Positions 62,113-64,000 of a stretch of DNA of 64,000 nucleotides are shown here, piece by piece. Position 1 is the first letter of the stretch. Each line of letters opens with the position of its first letter. Location of the stretch: positions 2,407,001 to 2,471,000 of the forward strand of contig NZ_CP061080.1 of the NCBI RefSeq assembly GCF_014495845.1, given 5' to 3'. The position numbers were made by a program, and so were the translations under genes. This DNA is from Aquibium microcysteis. Lineage in GTDB: Bacteria; Pseudomonadota; Alphaproteobacteria; Rhizobiales; Rhizobiaceae. The notes under the pieces were generated by a model. It searched no databases. It was not told where the DNA came from and worked only from the letters and a program-made list of their open reading frames with translations.

Positions 62113-62579
62113 GGCTGCCGCTTCGGTAGCGGCGTCAGACGGATGATGCAGGCGCCATCTCCGGCGCTGCGGAACTCGATCAGGTTGATGCCCGCCTCGG
62201 CCCAGAGCAGCCTCGGCGACGGCGACCGCCGCTGCGATACGGGAGCCCCGAGACGCCGCGCCAGTTCACCGGATGCGGCAGGGCAGCCGACCGCCGGGTC
62301 GACCGGCCGCAGTTCCACCATGCCCAGTTCGCCGCCTCTGCCGAAGCCCAGACGCGCCAGCACGGCGATCCCCATCATCTCGGTCTCGACCGAGAAGAGC
62401 ATGCGCAGCCGCGACCGGCCGACCGGCTCGTCGAGGCGCACGAGATTGGCCGGCGCAGCCAGGCGTACCGCATGGGTCGTCATGCCCCAGCGCGTCCACT
62501 CCCACTCGGCCCGGGCGGGCGTGGTGCAGAGGCTGGCGAGCACGATGATGGAGAGGAGACGCAGCATGGCCGCTGCCAT
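62097..62579 (-). CDS. Secreted hypothetical protein
   Basis: A 160-residue exported protein: signal peptide MAAAMLRLLSIIVLASLCTT with cleavage near ARAEW. The mature part has EWEWTRWGMTTHAVRLAAPA, SRLRMLFSVETEMMGIAVLA, GFGRGGELGMVELRPVDPAV, a single later Cys pair (GCPAAS and ACIIRL) and a C-terminal proline tail. The pattern resembles small periplasmic hypotheticals of Rhizobiales with a W-x-W-T-x-W-G-M start. The ATG at 62579 or 62567 is set by the signal peptide. Overlaps the DUF1622 gene end-to-end. Function unknown. Confidence 0.72.
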   Translation of the reverse strand: MAAAMLRLLSIIVLASLCTTPARAEWEWTRWGMTTHAVRLAAPANLVRLDEPVGRSRLRMLFSVETEMMGIAVLARLGFGRGGELGMVELRPVDPAVGCPAASGELARRLGAPVSQRRSPSPRLLWAEAGINLIEFRSAGDGACIIRLTPLPKRQPYLGG

Positions 62580-62810
62580 GGACCTTTCTGCCGCCGGGCG
62601 CACCTGCCGATGCGGCTGGCGGTGAACGCCCCCTTGCCGGGATCGATCGGATTCGAACGTCCCCGGTGGCGCAGAGCCCGAAAGCCGGTCGCGCCGGCGC
62701 GGTCGGCGAACCCGGCCGCCCCGCAGACGGCGGCTTGACACCCCCGCGCCGCAGTGTTGTCAGACGGCGGACGGCGCCATGGCGCCGCACGATCTGGAGC
62801 CCGAGGCCCG

Positions 62811-63707
62811 ATGCCGCGTATCGCCGCGATCACGATGGCTTTCAACGAGCCGGAGTTCCTGCCGCTGTGGCTCGAACATTACGGGCGCATGGTCGGCGAG
62901 AACAACCTTTTCGTCGTTTCGTTCGCCGACCACCGTCAGCGCGCCGACAGGTCCCGCCCCTATCAGCTGATCGATCTGCCGGACGGCGAGTTCGACGAGG
63001 TCAGTCGCGCCGCGATGATGAGTTCGCTCCAGTCGATGCTGCTGCATCGGTACGACTGGGTCGTCATGAGCGATGCGGACGAACTGATCGTGCCCGACCC
63101 GGCGCGGCACGCAGGGCTGCCGGATTTCCTCGAGAAGAACGGGGAGCACCCCTATTTCGACGTGGTCGGGTTCAACGTCGTCCACGATCGCGGACGAGAG
63201 CCCGCCCTCGACACCCGCAGGCCCCTGCTGCGGCAGCGTGCCTGGGTCCAGTTCGACGCAGGCTATTGCAAGCCTCTCGTCAGCCGTGTGCCGTTGAACT
63301 GGAGCCCCGGCTTCCATCGCTGCGACCGGCCGCGCCGGCAGAGCGATGACCTCTACATGTTCCACCTGCGGGCGGCCGACGAGACGATCGCGCGTGCCCG
63401 CAACAGGCGTCTCAACGCGATCCGGATGTCGCAGAGCGATCTTGAGGCAGGCCACAGCATGCACTTCGGTCTCGATGCCGAACGATATCTCGCGCACGTG
63501 TTTCCCGAACCGGAGGAAACCGGCCGCGCAGCAGAGTTCGATCCCGCGGGAGATCTCGACCATCTGCGACGCTTCCCCGATGATGTCCATCACCAGGGCC
63601 GCCTCTGCCGCCTTCCGCCGCGGTTCGCCGACACCATCGCTCCCGCGCCGTCGCGGTTCGAAGCACAGCGCCGCCGCCTCCGCCGGTTGCTTGCCTCCCG
63701 CACCTGA
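62811..63707 (+). CDS. Glycosyltransferase family 2-like protein
   Basis: A 298-residue protein with a short GT-A type core: IAAITMAFNEPEFLPLWLEH and WVVMSDADELIVPDPARHAG, where the D-A-D-E is the metal site, then VVGFNVVHDRGREPALDTR-like residues (VVGFNVVHDRGREP) and YMFHLRAADETIARARNRRL. This matches the Glyco_tranf_2_4 group of protein- or lipid-modifying glycosyltransferases often lying next to polysaccharide genes. Start ATG 62811 follows GGAG and GAGG. It is isolated from the main polysaccharide locus. Acceptor unknown. Confidence 0.85.
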   Translation: MPRIAAITMAFNEPEFLPLWLEHYGRMVGENNLFVVSFADHRQRADRSRPYQLIDLPDGEFDEVSRAAMMSSLQSMLLHRYDWVVMSDADELIVPDPARHAGLPDFLEKNGEHPYFDVVGFNVVHDRGREPALDTRRPLLRQRAWVQFDAGYCKPLVSRVPLNWSPGFHRCDRPRRQSDDLYMFHLRAADETIARARNRRLNAIRMSQSDLEAGHSMHFGLDAERYLAHVFPEPEETGRAAEFDPAGDLDHLRRFPDDVHHQGRLCRLPPRFADTIAPAPSRFEAQRRRLRRLLASRT

Positions 63708-64000
63708 CCGAACCCGACCTGCTGACGCCCGGTTGCGGAGAACCTGCGGGAAGAGCCGTTGGTGTTATCCGAAGACGACCTTCCTACTCGGCGTCCTGTA
63801 TCAGTCATGCAGGGTCGTAGTGCCCTTCAGCAAGAATCCGCTCCGGCGAATTGGCAACGGACCCCGCCACATCGGTTCGCCGCGCGATAACGGCACTCAA
63901 CATCGGCGCCGGATGGCAGGACATCATGATGCCACTTGCTCCACCGAGACGCCGGGGAAGCACCGACGCCCTCCCAAACTCATAGGTTCCGATTATCTCG
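63708..64000. other. Right-edge gap
   Basis: No reading frame longer than 60 codons with protein-like character continues here except shadows, and the 293 nt before the edge are somewhat lower in GC than average. It is probably an upstream region of a gene outside the window. Nothing more can be said. Confidence 0.4.

Overview
The window is chromosomal DNA of a high-GC alphaproteobacterium, most likely a Hyphomicrobiales (Rhizobiales) member near Phyllobacteriaceae. This rests on GC-rich codon use, frequent GTG/TTG starts, ATGA-type gene overlaps, and families typical of that order: DUF1488, a ScfR/RamB-type regulator next to aceA, a zwf-pgl-edd operon, a sodium-symporter hybrid kinase, DUF6460 and DUF6492. 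No rRNA, tRNA, CRISPR array, insertion sequence or prophage was seen. About 60 protein genes are called, and the first is cut by the left edge.

Layout. 1-3.2 kb: polyamine uptake and use (PotF-type binding protein, PuuA-type glutamine synthetase) and a DMT exporter. 3.4-6.7 kb: quinone oxidoreductase, three small conserved hypotheticals, a transglutaminase-like protein. 6.7-9.9 kb: ScfR-type regulator divergent from isocitrate lyase. 10.4-16.2 kb: receiver-like protein, a second PuuA-like synthetase, two overlapping ATP-grasp ligase genes, and a PuuB-type oxidase. 16.3-23 kb: DUF2189 membrane protein behind a perfect Fnr/FixK box, cytochrome P450, SLC13 permease, SDR, HicBA toxin-antitoxin pair, aldehyde dehydrogenase. 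23-30 kb: zwf-pgl-edd, then an SDR and a GH15 glucoamylase-like enzyme. 30-32 kb: lipoprotein, GlxA-type regulator, folD.

32.3-42 kb: a compact exopolysaccharide locus (kinase-less Wzc/GumC-like protein with a tyrosine/proline-rich tail, Wzx-like flippase, DUF6492, WecG, GT4, GT2, O-antigen-ligase/Wzy-like protein). A perfect CtrA box lies in the divergent intergenic region in front of the GT2 gene. 42-54 kb: mixed housekeeping and metabolism (proC, SAF-domain oxidoreductase, secreted ricin-type beta-trefoil protein, Ldh-family oxidoreductase, AbrB-type membrane protein, HDAC-like deacetylase, MATE exporter, pyrD-DUF952, thioesterase). 54-58 kb: LuxR-type response regulator convergent with an SSF-PAS-HisKA-HATPase-REC hybrid kinase resembling the CrbS/CrbR acetate switch. 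58.6-63.7 kb: mscL, aminotransferase, galE, DUF1622, a secreted hypothetical, and a GT2.

How the genes fit together. Three themes recur. First, polyamine/gamma-glutamyl catabolism, with PotF, two PuuA-like and one PuuB-like protein and a candidate aldehyde dehydrogenase. Second, acetate/C2 and glucose use, with aceA plus ScfR, a CrbS-like pair, and the Entner-Doudoroff entry enzymes. Third, surface polysaccharide made under probable cell-cycle control. The least explained item is the overlapping pair of dissimilar ATP-grasp ligases (12403-14699) embedded between the polyamine genes.
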